Position numbers and translations under genes: made by a program. Shown in pieces: positions 26,451 to 36,900 of a stretch of 56,411 nt of DNA. How positions within the stretch are numbered: the first letter of the stretch is position 1; each line of letters opens with the position of its first letter. The notes beneath the pieces were generated by a model. The model had not been told where the DNA came from. It was given only the letters and a program-made list of their open reading frames with translations, and searched no databases. Location of the stretch: assembly GCA_016183815.1 (NCBI GenBank), contig JACPDW010000011.1, positions 1-56,411 of the forward strand. Reading direction: 5' to 3'. The DNA comes from Flavobacteriia bacterium (GTDB taxonomy: Bacteria; Bacteroidota; Bacteroidia; Flavobacteriales_D; Crocinitomicaceae).

Positions 26451-29400
26451 TCTTCAGGTTTTAACAATGGATTAAATGCGGATTCATCAATCTCTTTTCG
26501 TTTACGTTTCTTTTTAATAGGATATCTTTTGTTTTCTTGGGATCTAAATATATCCAAAAAATATTGAGCCATTTGAAAATCTCTAAAATTATTAAAATCT
26601 TCTTGATAATTTACACCTGCTCCTTGAGTAAATTGTCCCATGGTTTTTTCTTGAATAACAGTGTTGTCATTTGATTCATTAAAAACACTTACCCTAAATG
26701 TACCTTTTTCATTTATGAGGTATTCAATGTTTACATCTCCTATTATAGAGCTTGGATTTTGTTCGTCAGAAGTGCTCTCAACACCTAGACTTCCTTTAAG
26801 AATCAAGCGATCGTCCATCAAGTTTTTTTGAAAACCAAGTGCTGCAGATTTTTCTTGATCAGAATTAGATAAAGCCACATTAAATTTAACATCTGTTGAA
26901 ATTTTATTCAACATGTCATTAATTTGCCCAGAAACTAAATCTAAACCTGCTCCAGCACCTGCAGATAAAGTGCCTTGAATAGGTTGAAATTTTTTCACAA
27001 GTAATAAAGAGAAAAATTGTTTATTTAATTCGTCTTTATCTCCTTTTACTCTATTTAAAGCAGCTTTATCGTTTTCGTTCGCTTTTGGAACATCAATGTC
27101 AAAAGAAATTAATGGTTCTGATAACGATTGAGTTAAATTCAAATAACATTTAACATCGTGAACTGGGTAAACTGGATCTTCTTCAACAGATGGCATAATA
27201 TCTGCCAAAGTAGTTTTAACTATGCTATACGTTTTTAAATCCAATATGGCATTAATTGGGTCACCTGTCCAGCTTATCGTTCCTCCTTCTTCTATAAAAA
27301 ATGCTTGTTTAATAGGACCCATAGCAAAATTATAGACACTTCCTTTATTTATTTCAAACACCCCATTCATAAATAAATCACCAATATTATCCATGGTCAT
27401 AGCAATATTCCCAGTACCATAAGCAGTGATTTCATCGCCTAAATTTTCATCGAAAATGATTTTTAATTGAGCTTCAGGCGTAACTTTAAAATTAAGAGCC
27501 ATATTTACACCTGTATAATCAATAGGTTTTTTTACTTGCTGAGTGGTGTCTCTAGAAACGAAATTTATAAATTGGTCTTCAGTAAGCTCACTTGATCCAT
27601 ACATTGGGAAATTGATTTGTGAACCTTTTTCGGTTTCCATGTCAACGGAAATTTGCATATTATCAGCATAACCAAAGATATTGGCAGTTCCTGTAACATA
27701 AGCTTTTCCATAATAAATATCACCTTCTTTGTATTTGGTATTCATAACTAAAAACCTAGGCAATTCATGACCAAAATTGTACGCATCGTCTTGCAAATTC
27801 AAAGAAATATCAAAATTCCAATCAGAAAATTCATTATGAAAAACAGTGGCTACTAAAGTTCCAGTATTGGTTTCTTCGTCCATTATTGGCATATTATCTA
27901 TAAATATCCCATCTTTTTCAATGTTAATTTTACCTTCATAACCAAAATTCACACCGAACATTTCCACTTTTGCATTACCTCCATGAAGATTTATATCACC
28001 TTGAATTTCAGGTTTTTCTGTTGAGCCAGTTATTTTTATTCCACCTTCAACCAATCCTCTGATATTGGAGAGAACTTGTGGATCCATAAATGCATTGGTA
28101 AATTGTAAATCGGTATAATCAAATTGTAAATCAAAATTTAAATTTTCTTTTCTGTTGAGGTAATAACTTCCTCCAAAACCAAAAGTTCTACTTTTTTTAT
28201 GAAACAATTCACCGCTTAAATCAATACTTTCAGTAGCTTTACCCCAATTGGCTTTGACGTTAATATCTCCAATTTCGGCATCGGATAAAAACAATTCTCT
28301 AATTTGTAAATCACTTTTAAAATAAACGTCTTTAAAAGGGTCGGAAATTGTAGCAACACCATTTAGATATCCTTTTATATTCATGTCCAGGCCAAGCAAA
28401 TTGTTGAAATCATTTAATTCTAAATCTTTAATACTTACTTTTAAAATGTCATCATTTTGCTCAGAAATACAGCCATCAATTAATAAAAACTGTTGGTCTC
28501 TTTGAATTTTAAAATTTTGAATTTGAATGTCATCTGGAGCCAATAGGACTTGAGAATTATCCACAATATCCCATCTATGCTTTTTTAACGAAAAATGGGA
28601 AGGGTTGATATTGAAAAAATAACTATTTACATCATTTACAATTGTTTTCCATGAGAAAAAAGTCTCATCTATAGAATTAGGATTCCAACTAAGTTCAGAG
28701 TCCATTTCGTCATTATTTCCAATGGTTTTAAAAAGTAAATTTTGGACTCCAATTGAATCTGATAATTGAAAATTAGTAATAGAATAAGTTGCTTCCAGTC
28801 TTTGAGCGTCTATTTTTTGATTTACTTGTAAATTTTCGATTTTTAGATCGTCATAATTAATTTTAGATGAAGCTATTTGTAGATTAAACTCTTTGATATT
28901 TCCATCAAAATTCCCTGATACTGAACTTTGTGGGGCAATTCGGAGAGATGGAACAAAAATTGACAATAAATCGTCTGTATTTTTAAAAGTAACACGATAA
29001 TCAAATTTAGATGGTTTGGTCTTTTTTGGAGGTATCTGATAAGTAAAAAAAGTTGGAATAATTTTATTAAATTGATTATTTATTTCCGTCGAAATTCCAT
29101 TTACATCAATTTTTCCTTTCAAAATAACATCTGCTATACTGCTATTAACAAAAATTTCATCCATTTGTGCAGATCTGTTTAGATTAATTTCCAAACGTGG
29201 AACCTGAAACGCATCTTTCCCTTCTTGATAAAATAAGTCGTGAATGAATAGTTGTCCTGAATAATTGTTAATGTCGTTGCCCGAAATGTTGACTTCAAAA
29301 GAAGTTTTTAAAATATTTGTGTCAATATCAGATAGATGGAGTTTGTCAAAATGTGCTTTAGCTATATCAACTTTAAAATTAAACTGTTGTTTTTTGTTTA

Positions 29401-30985
29401 AATCGATAAATCCATCATAAGAAACTTCCAAATTTTTATCGTTTATGTCAATGTTCCCTTTAAATACATTGTTTACAAAAGAAGCATTATAAATTTCAAC
29501 TGCACTATATGGATAGGATAAATATGAAAAATTATTCAACTCGGCTTTAATCTCATTTAAGTTAAGTGAACCATTTTCATAAAAATCACCTTTCAAATGA
29601 AAATTTCCAGTTAAACTTCCAATATCTTTATTATCAATGAATTTCCCTAATAAAAAAGTATCTAACTTCACTGTATATTCTGCATTGAGGTCTTGAGAAA
29701 AAGAATAAGATTTACTCTTTTGATTATGAACGATATGAATAGGATAATCCATTTCAATACTGCCCATTTTAGAGGAAATTAAATCACTTTTAATTTGAAA
29801 ATCAGATAATTTCCCATTTAATAACAAGTCTTTCACATTTATAAAAGCTAAATCATTTACTTCTTTTGGTAATATTAAATATCTTTCTTTTGAAGATTTA
29901 GGAAGTTTTATTTGTTGTATTTCTTTAAAGTCAATATAACAAAGTTTTATATTTTCATTTAACAATGAATGGTTTAAGTCATTAAAATCAGGGAGTTTAA
30001 AAGATCCTTTTAAATAGGTATTTTTTGCTGTCTTAAGTTCAAAATTATTTAATTCCAGCTTGTTAATTGAATTTTTGAGTTGAGTTTTTAAAGTGATTTT
30101 TTGATCCATTCCTTCCATGTCTGGCACAAAATAGGAAACGTCTTCAAGCGAGATGGTACTTTCATTCAACAAAATATCAAATTGAACTTTTTCGGTGAAC
30201 TGTGAAAAATCGTCTAAATTTTCAACTCTTAAAGCTAAAAGAGGGAAATACAACTTTGTTTTTGGAGTATGTAAAATAAAATTTTTGCTTTGTAATCCTT
30301 TTTCGCCAAAAAGTAAAGAAGTGGAAAACCGTTCGATTTTCAAACCACACTGTTCTTTCAAGGACAAATTACTGATTTTAGCTACAATAGTTCCAGATTT
30401 TTTCATTACAAACTCTGTGTTTAAACACAAATCTTTGATGTCTAAATGACTATAATCCAATCCATAAGGAATTTTTTCTACTCTTCTATCGTCCATTTTA
30501 AAATCTAAATCTAAAACGCTGATTTGATTGATTTTGAATTGTAGAGGTTCTGCTTTCGTTGTGTCTTCAGATGCAAAATAATCCGCTATAAATTGAAAAT
30601 TAAAGTTCCCATCTTTTTTGTCTTGATACAATTTTACTTTTCCTTTTTCTAATTCAACTGCATTTACCGTAATTTGATTGTTTTCTAAATCAAAATTTTT
30701 GAGTGCAAAATGTGCTTTGATATGTTGTATGTCAGCTAAAGTGTCTTTTTGTAAATCTAAAAGAAAAACACCATCTAAATATAGTTGATCAAAAAAAACT
30801 AAATCAATTTTTTTGATTTGAATTTTAGTATTAAGTTCTTTAGAGAAATAATCAGTAGCTTTTTTACCTAAATAAGTTTGAAAACTAGAGCTTCTTATAG
30901 CAAAAAGTAAAAGTATAATACAGATTAAACTCCATTCTAATATACTGCCTAAAATAAAAATAAATATTTTAAGTATTTTTGCCAT
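26447..30985 (-). CDS. tamB: TamB-family inner-membrane/periplasmic protein
   Basis: This 1512-residue protein has one N-terminal membrane helix (about 8-28), a very long beta-rich region and a C-terminal DUF490/TamB domain (about 1080-1470). The last includes 'GTGNIAMTMDNIGDLFMNG' and 'AGAGAGLDLVSGQINDM'. TamB-like proteins form bridges of stacked strands implicated in outer-membrane protein insertion and lipid transport. Its length is normal for Bacteroidota. The promoter ends 6 nt before the ATG, so a nearly leaderless mRNA is likely. It is divergent from tsaD with only 20 bp between the start codons. Confidence 0.9.
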   Translation of the reverse strand: MAKILKIFIFILGSILEWSLICIILLLFAIRSSSFQTYLGKKATDYFSKELNTKIQIKKIDLVFFDQLYLDGVFLLDLQKDTLADIQHIKAHFALKNFDLENNQITVNAVELEKGKVKLYQDKKDGNFNFQFIADYFASEDTTKAEPLQFKINQISVLDLDFKMDDRRVEKIPYGLDYSHLDIKDLCLNTEFVMKKSGTIVAKISNLSLKEQCGLKIERFSTSLLFGEKGLQSKNFILHTPKTKLYFPLLALRVENLDDFSQFTEKVQFDILLNESTISLEDVSYFVPDMEGMDQKITLKTQLKNSINKLELNNFELKTAKNTYLKGSFKLPDFNDLNHSLLNENIKLCYIDFKEIQQIKLPKSSKERYLILPKEVNDLAFINVKDLLLNGKLSDFQIKSDLISSKMGSIEMDYPIHIVHNQKSKSYSFSQDLNAEYTVKLDTFLLGKFIDNKDIGSLTGNFHLKGDFYENGSLNLNEIKAELNNFSYLSYPYSAVEIYNASFVNNVFKGNIDINDKNLEVSYDGFIDLNKKQQFNFKVDIAKAHFDKLHLSDIDTNILKTSFEVNISGNDINNYSGQLFIHDLFYQEGKDAFQVPRLEINLNRSAQMDEIFVNSSIADVILKGKIDVNGISTEINNQFNKIIPTFFTYQIPPKKTKPSKFDYRVTFKNTDDLLSIFVPSLRIAPQSSVSGNFDGNIKEFNLQIASSKINYDDLKIENLQVNQKIDAQRLEATYSITNFQLSDSIGVQNLLFKTIGNNDEMDSELSWNPNSIDETFFSWKTIVNDVNSYFFNINPSHFSLKKHRWDIVDNSQVLLAPDDIQIQNFKIQRDQQFLLIDGCISEQNDDILKVSIKDLELNDFNNLLGLDMNIKGYLNGVATISDPFKDVYFKSDLQIRELFLSDAEIGDINVKANWGKATESIDLSGELFHKKSRTFGFGGSYYLNRKENLNFDLQFDYTDLQFTNAFMDPQVLSNIRGLVEGGIKITGSTEKPEIQGDINLHGGNAKVEMFGVNFGYEGKINIEKDGIFIDNMPIMDEETNTGTLVATVFHNEFSDWNFDISLNLQDDAYNFGHELPRFLVMNTKYKEGDIYYGKAYVTGTANIFGYADNMQISVDMETEKGSQINFPMYGSSELTEDQFINFVSRDTTQQVKKPIDYTGVNMALNFKVTPEAQLKIIFDENLGDEITAYGTGNIAMTMDNIGDLFMNGVFEINKGSVYNFAMGPIKQAFFIEEGGTISWTGDPINAILDLKTYSIVKTTLADIMPSVEEDPVYPVHDVKCYLNLTQSLSEPLISFDIDVPKANENDKAALNRVKGDKDELNKQFFSLLLVKKFQPIQGTLSAGAGAGLDLVSGQINDMLNKISTDVKFNVALSNSDQEKSAALGFQKNLMDDRLILKGSLGVESTSDEQNPSSIIGDVNIEYLINEKGTFRVSVFNESNDNTVIQEKTMGQFTQGAGVNYQEDFNNFRDFQMAQYFLDIFRSQENKRYPIKKKRKRKEIDESAFNPLLKPEE
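30974..30981 (+). promoter_or_regulatory. -7 promoter element for tsaD inside the tamB start
   Basis: TATTTTTG fits TAnnTTTG and lies 24 nt before the TTG chosen as the tsaD start. It overlaps the first tamB codons on the other strand. It argues against the earlier TTG at 30979, which would sit inside the element. Confidence 0.45.
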
Positions 30986-30991
30986 CGTTCA

Positions 30992-31021
30992 CAAAAGTAA
31001 TAAACTTGTCTGAAAAATCAA
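30992..31021 (-). promoter_or_regulatory. Promoter of tamB
   Basis: On the minus strand TTG (31021-31019), a 19-nt spacer and TACTTTTG (30999-30992) match the Bacteroidota -33/-7 pattern closely. The tamB ATG starts only 6 nt after the -7 box. The promoter lies in the first tsaD codons. Confidence 0.6.
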
Positions 31022-32028
31022 TTCATATTCTAGGAATAGAATCCTCTTGCGACGATACATCTGCTGCAATACTCTGTAATACAAAGGTTTTATCTAATAT
31101 TACAGCAGGACAAAAAGTTCATGAAATGTACGGAGGTGTTGTTCCTGAACTGGCTTCAAGAGCTCATCAACAAAATATTGTTCCAGTGGTGGATACAGCA
31201 TTAAAAAATGCTGGAATTAATTTAAAAGATATTGATGCCATTGCATTTACCTCAGGACCAGGTTTGTTGGGTTCGTTAATGGTTGGGACTTCCTTTGCTA
31301 AGGGATTGGCTTTGGCTCTGTCCATACCTTTGATTGAAGTTCACCATATGAAAGCACACATTTTAGCCCATCTTATTGACGATCCTGAAAAAAATAAACC
31401 TACATTTCCATTTTTATGTCTTACTGTATCAGGTGGACATACACAATTGGTTTTGGTTCATGATTATAATAAAATGGAAATTATTGGTTCAACCATTGAT
31501 GATGCTGCGGGTGAATGTTTTGACAAATCAGCTAAAATGCTGGGATTGCCTTATCCAGGAGGACCATTTATTGATCAATATGCTCAAAAAGGAGATCCTA
31601 ATAAGTTCTTTTTTTCTAAACCTAAAGTACCTGATTTCAATTACAGTTTTAGTGGATTAAAAACTTCTATATTGTATTTTTTACAGAAAGAAACAGCCAA
31701 AAATAAGGACTTTATTCAACAAGAATTGAATTCGCTATGTGCTTCTATACAAGAGAGTATTATTGATGTATTGTTTGACAAATTGATTTTAGTTACACAA
31801 AAACTTCAAATTAATCAAGTTGCAATTGCAGGTGGCGTATCGGCCAATTCTGCTTTAAGAAAAAGACTTTTATTAGAGGGACAAAAAAGAGGTTGGCAAA
31901 CTTTTATTCCAAAATTTGAATATTGTACTGATAACGCTGCAATGATTGCCGTAACAGGATATTTTTCTTATTTACAAAAAGATTTTGTTGGGCAAGATGT
32001 TGTTGCTAAGGCGAGGAGGATATTTTAA
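31006..32028 (+). CDS. tsaD: tRNA N6-threonylcarbamoyladenosine transferase TsaD
   Basis: The preferred start is the TTG at 31006, giving 340 residues beginning 'MSEKSIHILGIESSCDDTSA', where homologues start. An in-frame TTG at 30979 lies within the -7 promoter box. TsaD transfers threonylcarbamoyl to A37 of ANN-decoding tRNAs. Visible features are the metal-binding His pair in 'IEVHHMKAH', the ASKHA-fold glycine loops 'LTVSGGHTQLVLV' and 'AIAGGVSANSALRKRL', and a terminal Asp in 'FEYCTDNAAMIA'. The gene is complete. Confidence 0.95.
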   Translation: MSEKSIHILGIESSCDDTSAAILCNTKVLSNITAGQKVHEMYGGVVPELASRAHQQNIVPVVDTALKNAGINLKDIDAIAFTSGPGLLGSLMVGTSFAKGLALALSIPLIEVHHMKAHILAHLIDDPEKNKPTFPFLCLTVSGGHTQLVLVHDYNKMEIIGSTIDDAAGECFDKSAKMLGLPYPGGPFIDQYAQKGDPNKFFFSKPKVPDFNYSFSGLKTSILYFLQKETAKNKDFIQQELNSLCASIQESIIDVLFDKLILVTQKLQINQVAIAGGVSANSALRKRLLLEGQKRGWQTFIPKFEYCTDNAAMIAVTGYFSYLQKDFVGQDVVAKARRIF

Positions 32029-32275
32029 ATATTAACCTGAGTTGTACTGTTTGTTTCAATAGGGACTTCTAAAGATTGTTAAATTATCAAAAAAATCAAT
32101 TATTCTCGTTTTAGCCATAAAAATATATTCACCTGATTATCTAGTAAATACACGAATATAAATTGAATCTAAAACAAGTTTTTTATTTTTGAATACTAAA
32201 TAGTTATTAACAATTTATACCATTTACAATTATTAATAAGTCCAAAATTTTAAAATATGCCGATACAATATGAAA

Positions 32276-32297
32276 ATAGACCATTATTTCGGTCTAT
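32276..32297. repeat. Hairpin in the tsaD downstream region
   Basis: ATAGACC (32276-32282) and GGTCTAT (32291-32297) pair around an 8-nt loop. The gene-free stretch 32029-32486 holds only this. Short broken frames around 32310-32450 do not resolve to a known protein on either strand. It may be decayed DNA at the edge of the restriction island. Confidence 0.35.
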
Positions 32298-32486
32298 ATT
32301 GAAAATGTAGTCGGTGTCAAATCATAAAGGATTTACAGGACAAGCAAGTGATTGGGAGATTTAACCACCAATATGTCTGTACAGCTGTTAATGTGCTTTT
32401 AACAAATACTGCAACTTTTTTTACTTTGTTGAATAATTTCAGTAGGTTTTTTGTGTAATATGTGGCTTTTTTCTAATTTGTTTATG

Positions 32487-33956
32487 TTATGAAAATTTAC
32501 GAGTTGCCTTTATGAAATGGTAAATAAAAAATCCATTTATAAATCTCATAAAGCAACTTATAAAAATGGAAAGGTCTGTCCAATGTTTTGGTAAAGTAAA
32601 AACAGGATTTAACCACAAAAAAAATTCTTTTAAGCCTTTTAGAAAGTCATTTGAGCAATTGGTATTAATACCACAATGGTTATATACTTCAATATTCCAA
32701 ATAACTAAGCAAAAAATGAAATGAATTTTCAAGAGTAAACATAAGGGTCGTAGATAACTTTGACCAAAATCAGATACCCATTTATTAATCCAAATCAATA
32801 TTCTGTTTTCTTTTGTTTCTGTTTTTGTTAATTTAAACTCCTTCCAATATAATAACATTTCATTTCTATAAAATGCCAACTCTTCAATCTTATTGTTTGT
32901 TGATTTATATGCAGATTTTATTTGTCTAAAGGTATCTCGTTGGTACTTTATTTCAAGTAAATCTTTTTGCTTTTTATCAAAAACAGTATCGGGTGTAAGT
33001 ATTCTGTTTTTAAGCCAAGTAACATTATTTGGTTTAAGACCAGACAAATCACTAGCCTTAATAATTAATTCCTTCTTAAAAATAACTTGATTCAAATAAA
33101 AATTTGAAATAATAACATTATTTAAAGAAGTAGTGCAAATTTCAATATTATTAAATCTAACATTTCCATTAACACAGGTTAAATCTTTAAAATCTAACTT
33201 TTTGATTTTAGAATTCTGCAAGATTAATTGACCTTCAAAAATTCTATTTGTATAAGTTAGAGATTCAATATTTGACAAAACATCAGATTTGTTTCCAATC
33301 GATATGACTTTAAATAATTCCCCAAAAATAGTAACCACCTTATAATCTCCAATTAATCTTGCTGTGCCAATATTATCAAGATAAATTATGTCAATATTAT
33401 TATGAGAATTAATATCTAAAAATTTTAAATCTGGGTTATCTCCGAAATCAATTCTAGATATTTTATTCTGCATTAAAGAATTTATTTGAAATCTATCTGC
33501 TTTAATTTCCCAAAATTTTGCATTGTGAATTATATTTTCATTTAAACAAATATAACTAGCTTTAATGCGGTCAAATGCTAAATAACTTTTTACGGTGCAA
33601 TTAGTAAAATTTAGAGTTTCAATTTCAGAATTCGCAACAAAAGTGTCAAGTTCAAAAGAACAAAGCCTAAAATCAACTTGTATACAACTAATGTTTGTTA
33701 AAATAACTTTTATTTTAAATGAACAATTGTGAAAAATAATTGGTACTCTTTCTAATAAAACTATATTTGAAAGAATAACAGATCCATTAAAACAACAATT
33801 ATGAAACTCAATATTACGATTTGTAATTTCAGAAAATATATCTTTTTCATCTATGATTACATCAAAGTAGACATCAATGTTTTTAACATTAGAATTTGTA
33901 TTTATTAGTTCTATCAGCGGTTCTTGATGAAATAATTCCTGTCGTTCGTCTTTCAT
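32487..33956 (-). CDS. Beta-helix (pentapeptide-like) protein with C-terminal membrane segments, linked to the restriction gene
   Basis: This 489-residue protein has an N-terminal half (about 40-300) of repeated short strands with recurring Asn/Cys/Phe positions ('IEFHNCCFNGSVILSN', 'IIFHNCSFKIKVILTN', 'LDFKDLTCVNGNVRFNN'), like a degenerate pentapeptide beta-helix. A charged helical linker ('FRQIKSAYKSTNNKIEELAF', about 340-360) leads to hydrophobic segments near 405-425, 437-455 and 460-485. Related Bacteroidota proteins share the linker and membrane part. It starts 2 bp after the restriction-methyltransferase stop, so the two are one operon. Function is unknown; a membrane effector or accessory defence role is inference. 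Confidence 0.7.
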   Translation of the reverse strand: MKDERQELFHQEPLIELINTNSNVKNIDVYFDVIIDEKDIFSEITNRNIEFHNCCFNGSVILSNIVLLERVPIIFHNCSFKIKVILTNISCIQVDFRLCSFELDTFVANSEIETLNFTNCTVKSYLAFDRIKASYICLNENIIHNAKFWEIKADRFQINSLMQNKISRIDFGDNPDLKFLDINSHNNIDIIYLDNIGTARLIGDYKVVTIFGELFKVISIGNKSDVLSNIESLTYTNRIFEGQLILQNSKIKKLDFKDLTCVNGNVRFNNIEICTTSLNNVIISNFYLNQVIFKKELIIKASDLSGLKPNNVTWLKNRILTPDTVFDKKQKDLLEIKYQRDTFRQIKSAYKSTNNKIEELAFYRNEMLLYWKEFKLTKTETKENRILIWINKWVSDFGQSYLRPLCLLLKIHFIFCLVIWNIEVYNHCGINTNCSNDFLKGLKEFFLWLNPVFTLPKHWTDLSIFISCFMRFINGFFIYHFIKATRKFS

Positions 33957-33958
33957 GT

Positions 33959-36900
33959 TTACTCCCCCTCCACAATTTTAATTTCCTCCTCTGTCAATTC
34001 ATACAATTTATAAACCATTTGGTCAATTTCTTTGTCGGCTTTGTCGATTTCTGCCTTGAGGTCTAAGGCTTTCTTTTTGTTTTCCTCGAATAAATCCATC
34101 CATTCAAACTCATCTTTTTTGGTAAGTGCTGCACCACCAACAGTTTTAATACTTTTATTTAGTTCTTTGATGAAATCGGTAAATTCTAATTCGTACCATT
34201 TTTCTAATTTTCCAGATAGTTTTTCTATGTTGTATTGGGATGAGAAATATTTAGAAAATTTTTGTGAAATTGATTGCAAATCCTTGTTTAAAGTGAGCAT
34301 GAGATCCGCTTTTTCGATGAAAGGGATTTGATTAGTTGTTTTATTGTATTTAATTGGTAAATTCTTGCAATTTGCAATTAATATCTTTTGAAACAATTCT
34401 TTTTCAAGATCTATAAATCTGAATTTGTGATAAAAATTTAATAATTTTGAATTTAGAAGACAAAGGAGGAATTTTGTTTTTAATTCCTTGGTAATAATTC
34501 CAAATCCGATTTGAGTAAAATATAATGCCTCATTGGTATAACCTGCATATATTCTTGGTGGATTACCTGAAACGATTTGTCTTACTATAATTCTTTCATT
34601 TTTAAAGAATCTTTCATTTCGAGCAGCCCCCAGCCAATCACCATATTTGATAAATTCCTTGATTTCATTAGTAACTTGATATCTAGTTATATTTTCGCCA
34701 GTAATTAAAGGTTTGTATGTGTCGTCAATTTTTATATCAGCATGAAATTCTCTATTTTTTATTGTTTCTTCTGAATGACCCTTATATTTGTCATAGGGTG
34801 TTATGCCAAGACAGAAGTCCGCATAATCTGATAGACGTTTGTTGTTTTTTTCAATTTTAGATAGTACTTTTTGTTGAGAGACAGAAATAAAGATATTAAA
34901 ATTACAATCATCACTTTTAGACCAACTACTTTTATCAAAAATACTTATTCTAGAATTATCCACAAAAGTTATTTTTTCACTTTTAGGATAAACTATAGCT
35001 TCTAATGTTGGACAATTTAATTTTTTTTGGAATTGGAAAATGATAGTTTCCACTGTTGCATCCTCGAACACATCATCAGGAAGTTTAATTATTTTAGTCA
35101 TATCAGAAATTAACATTTTTCTGATTTTAGTATATGAAGAATTTATTAATATAGAATTAGGATTAATAAATGATAAAATACCATTGTTTTTTGTTATTTG
35201 ATAACCTTTTTCTATAAAAATTGAATACAAATTAATCCGATTTTCTGCAGTTGTATATTTTGCAAAAAGCTCCCTTACTAAATTGTTATCTAAACCTTTT
35301 ATATCTACATAAGGCGGATTACCAATAATTACATCAAAACCTCCTTTAAATTGTGTTTTTAAACATTCTTCTCTTGTCTTTATAAAGGTGTTGATTATAC
35401 CTTTAAGTTTAGGGTTGCTGGGTAATTTGTGTTTTACTTTGTTGTCTTCGATGTAGTTGAAAGTATTCCAAAATTGATCGTCGGAAGTAATAGGTTTGCA
35501 ATAATATTTTTGTGTCCAAAATGGTGTTGAACCATCTTTGAGTACAGTAGTACTGCCAAGGGGATTAATCCCCTTGACGGAATTAATTATTCTTGCAGTT
35601 CGTCCTTTTATTTTTTGCATTATTTTTGGCACTTCCTCTTCTTCACAAACCAACAAAATATGCATATGATCCCAGCATAAATTAAACGCAGCAATATTTA
35701 AATTGTCCTCTTTCACTATTTCTGCTACGGTTTGAGCAATCAATTCTTCTTCCTCTTTAGTCATTGGAAAGACCTCTGCTTCTGGCTTTGTCCCTCCAAA
35801 TCTACGTTCACGTGCTTTGTAGGTAATCATACGATTAGAAGTCCGACTATCATGCAAACATGTTGTTATATGATAAGCAAATTTATTTTTCTCTTTAAAG
35901 ATTTCAGGAAATTCTTTTTCCCACGAAAAAGCTTTATCACCAGCAACTGCAGGGTCATCAATTAATGAATTACCACATTTGATGTTGTTGTTTAAGGAAT
36001 TGAGTTTTCTGCCTTTTTGAGCAGTTCGCAACCACAAAGAAAGTTTGGCTATTTCAACCGATTCATCGTTTAAGTCAACACCGTAAATGTTGTTTTCCAA
36101 GATGTGTAATTCTGCACCAGGGAAACCAATGGTTGTGCCAAAAAGTTGGCTTTGTAGGTCGTCAATCTGTTTGTGTTCTTGAATTAGAAATTCCAAAGCT
36201 TGGTTTAAAAAGGCACCCGAACCACAAGCTGGGTCGCAAATAGTGATTTGTAATAACCACTCTCGATAATCTTGTAAAGATTTATCAAGTTTTTGTATGG
36301 TTGTTTTATTACGGTTTTTACGACCTTTTGCAAATTCTTCATCTATAATTTCTAACTCAGCTTTCTTTTCCTCACACAATTTGCCAATAGTACTTTCCAC
36401 AATGTATTTAGTGATGTATTTTGGTGTATAAAAAACTCCGTCTTTTTTGCGTTTGGTTTTGGTTTTGTCAATTGTATTTCCTTCAATTTCGGATTTGATT
36501 TCATCTATTTCATTTAATGAATTTTCGAAAATGTGTCCTAAAATATTAACATCGACATCACTTTCAAAATCATAATCACTTAAAATAATAGAATGTTTGT
36601 GTAAAATATCGTCATCAATCACTACATTATCGAGAACCTCATCTGGTTGAAACAATCCTCCATTATAGGCGAAAATTTCAAATTCTGCTGTAATCGCATC
36701 GCCTGTCTTTTTGCCAAAAGCGGGTAAAGTAACTGTTGCTCCAATGTTTAAATCTTCAAAATACATTTTGTATCTGTCGTACAATGAAACAGGGATACGT
36801 GCTTTTTTAAGATTTTCCCATTCTAAATTTATTCGTCTGATAAGGTTTGTAGGAACTAATTGTCTGTCTTCAGCAAAGAAAATGAATAAAAATCTGTCTA

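Noticed and set aside
30979-31005. Longer tsaD start at TTG 30979
   Set aside because: It overlaps the -7 box and adds residues not present in homologues.
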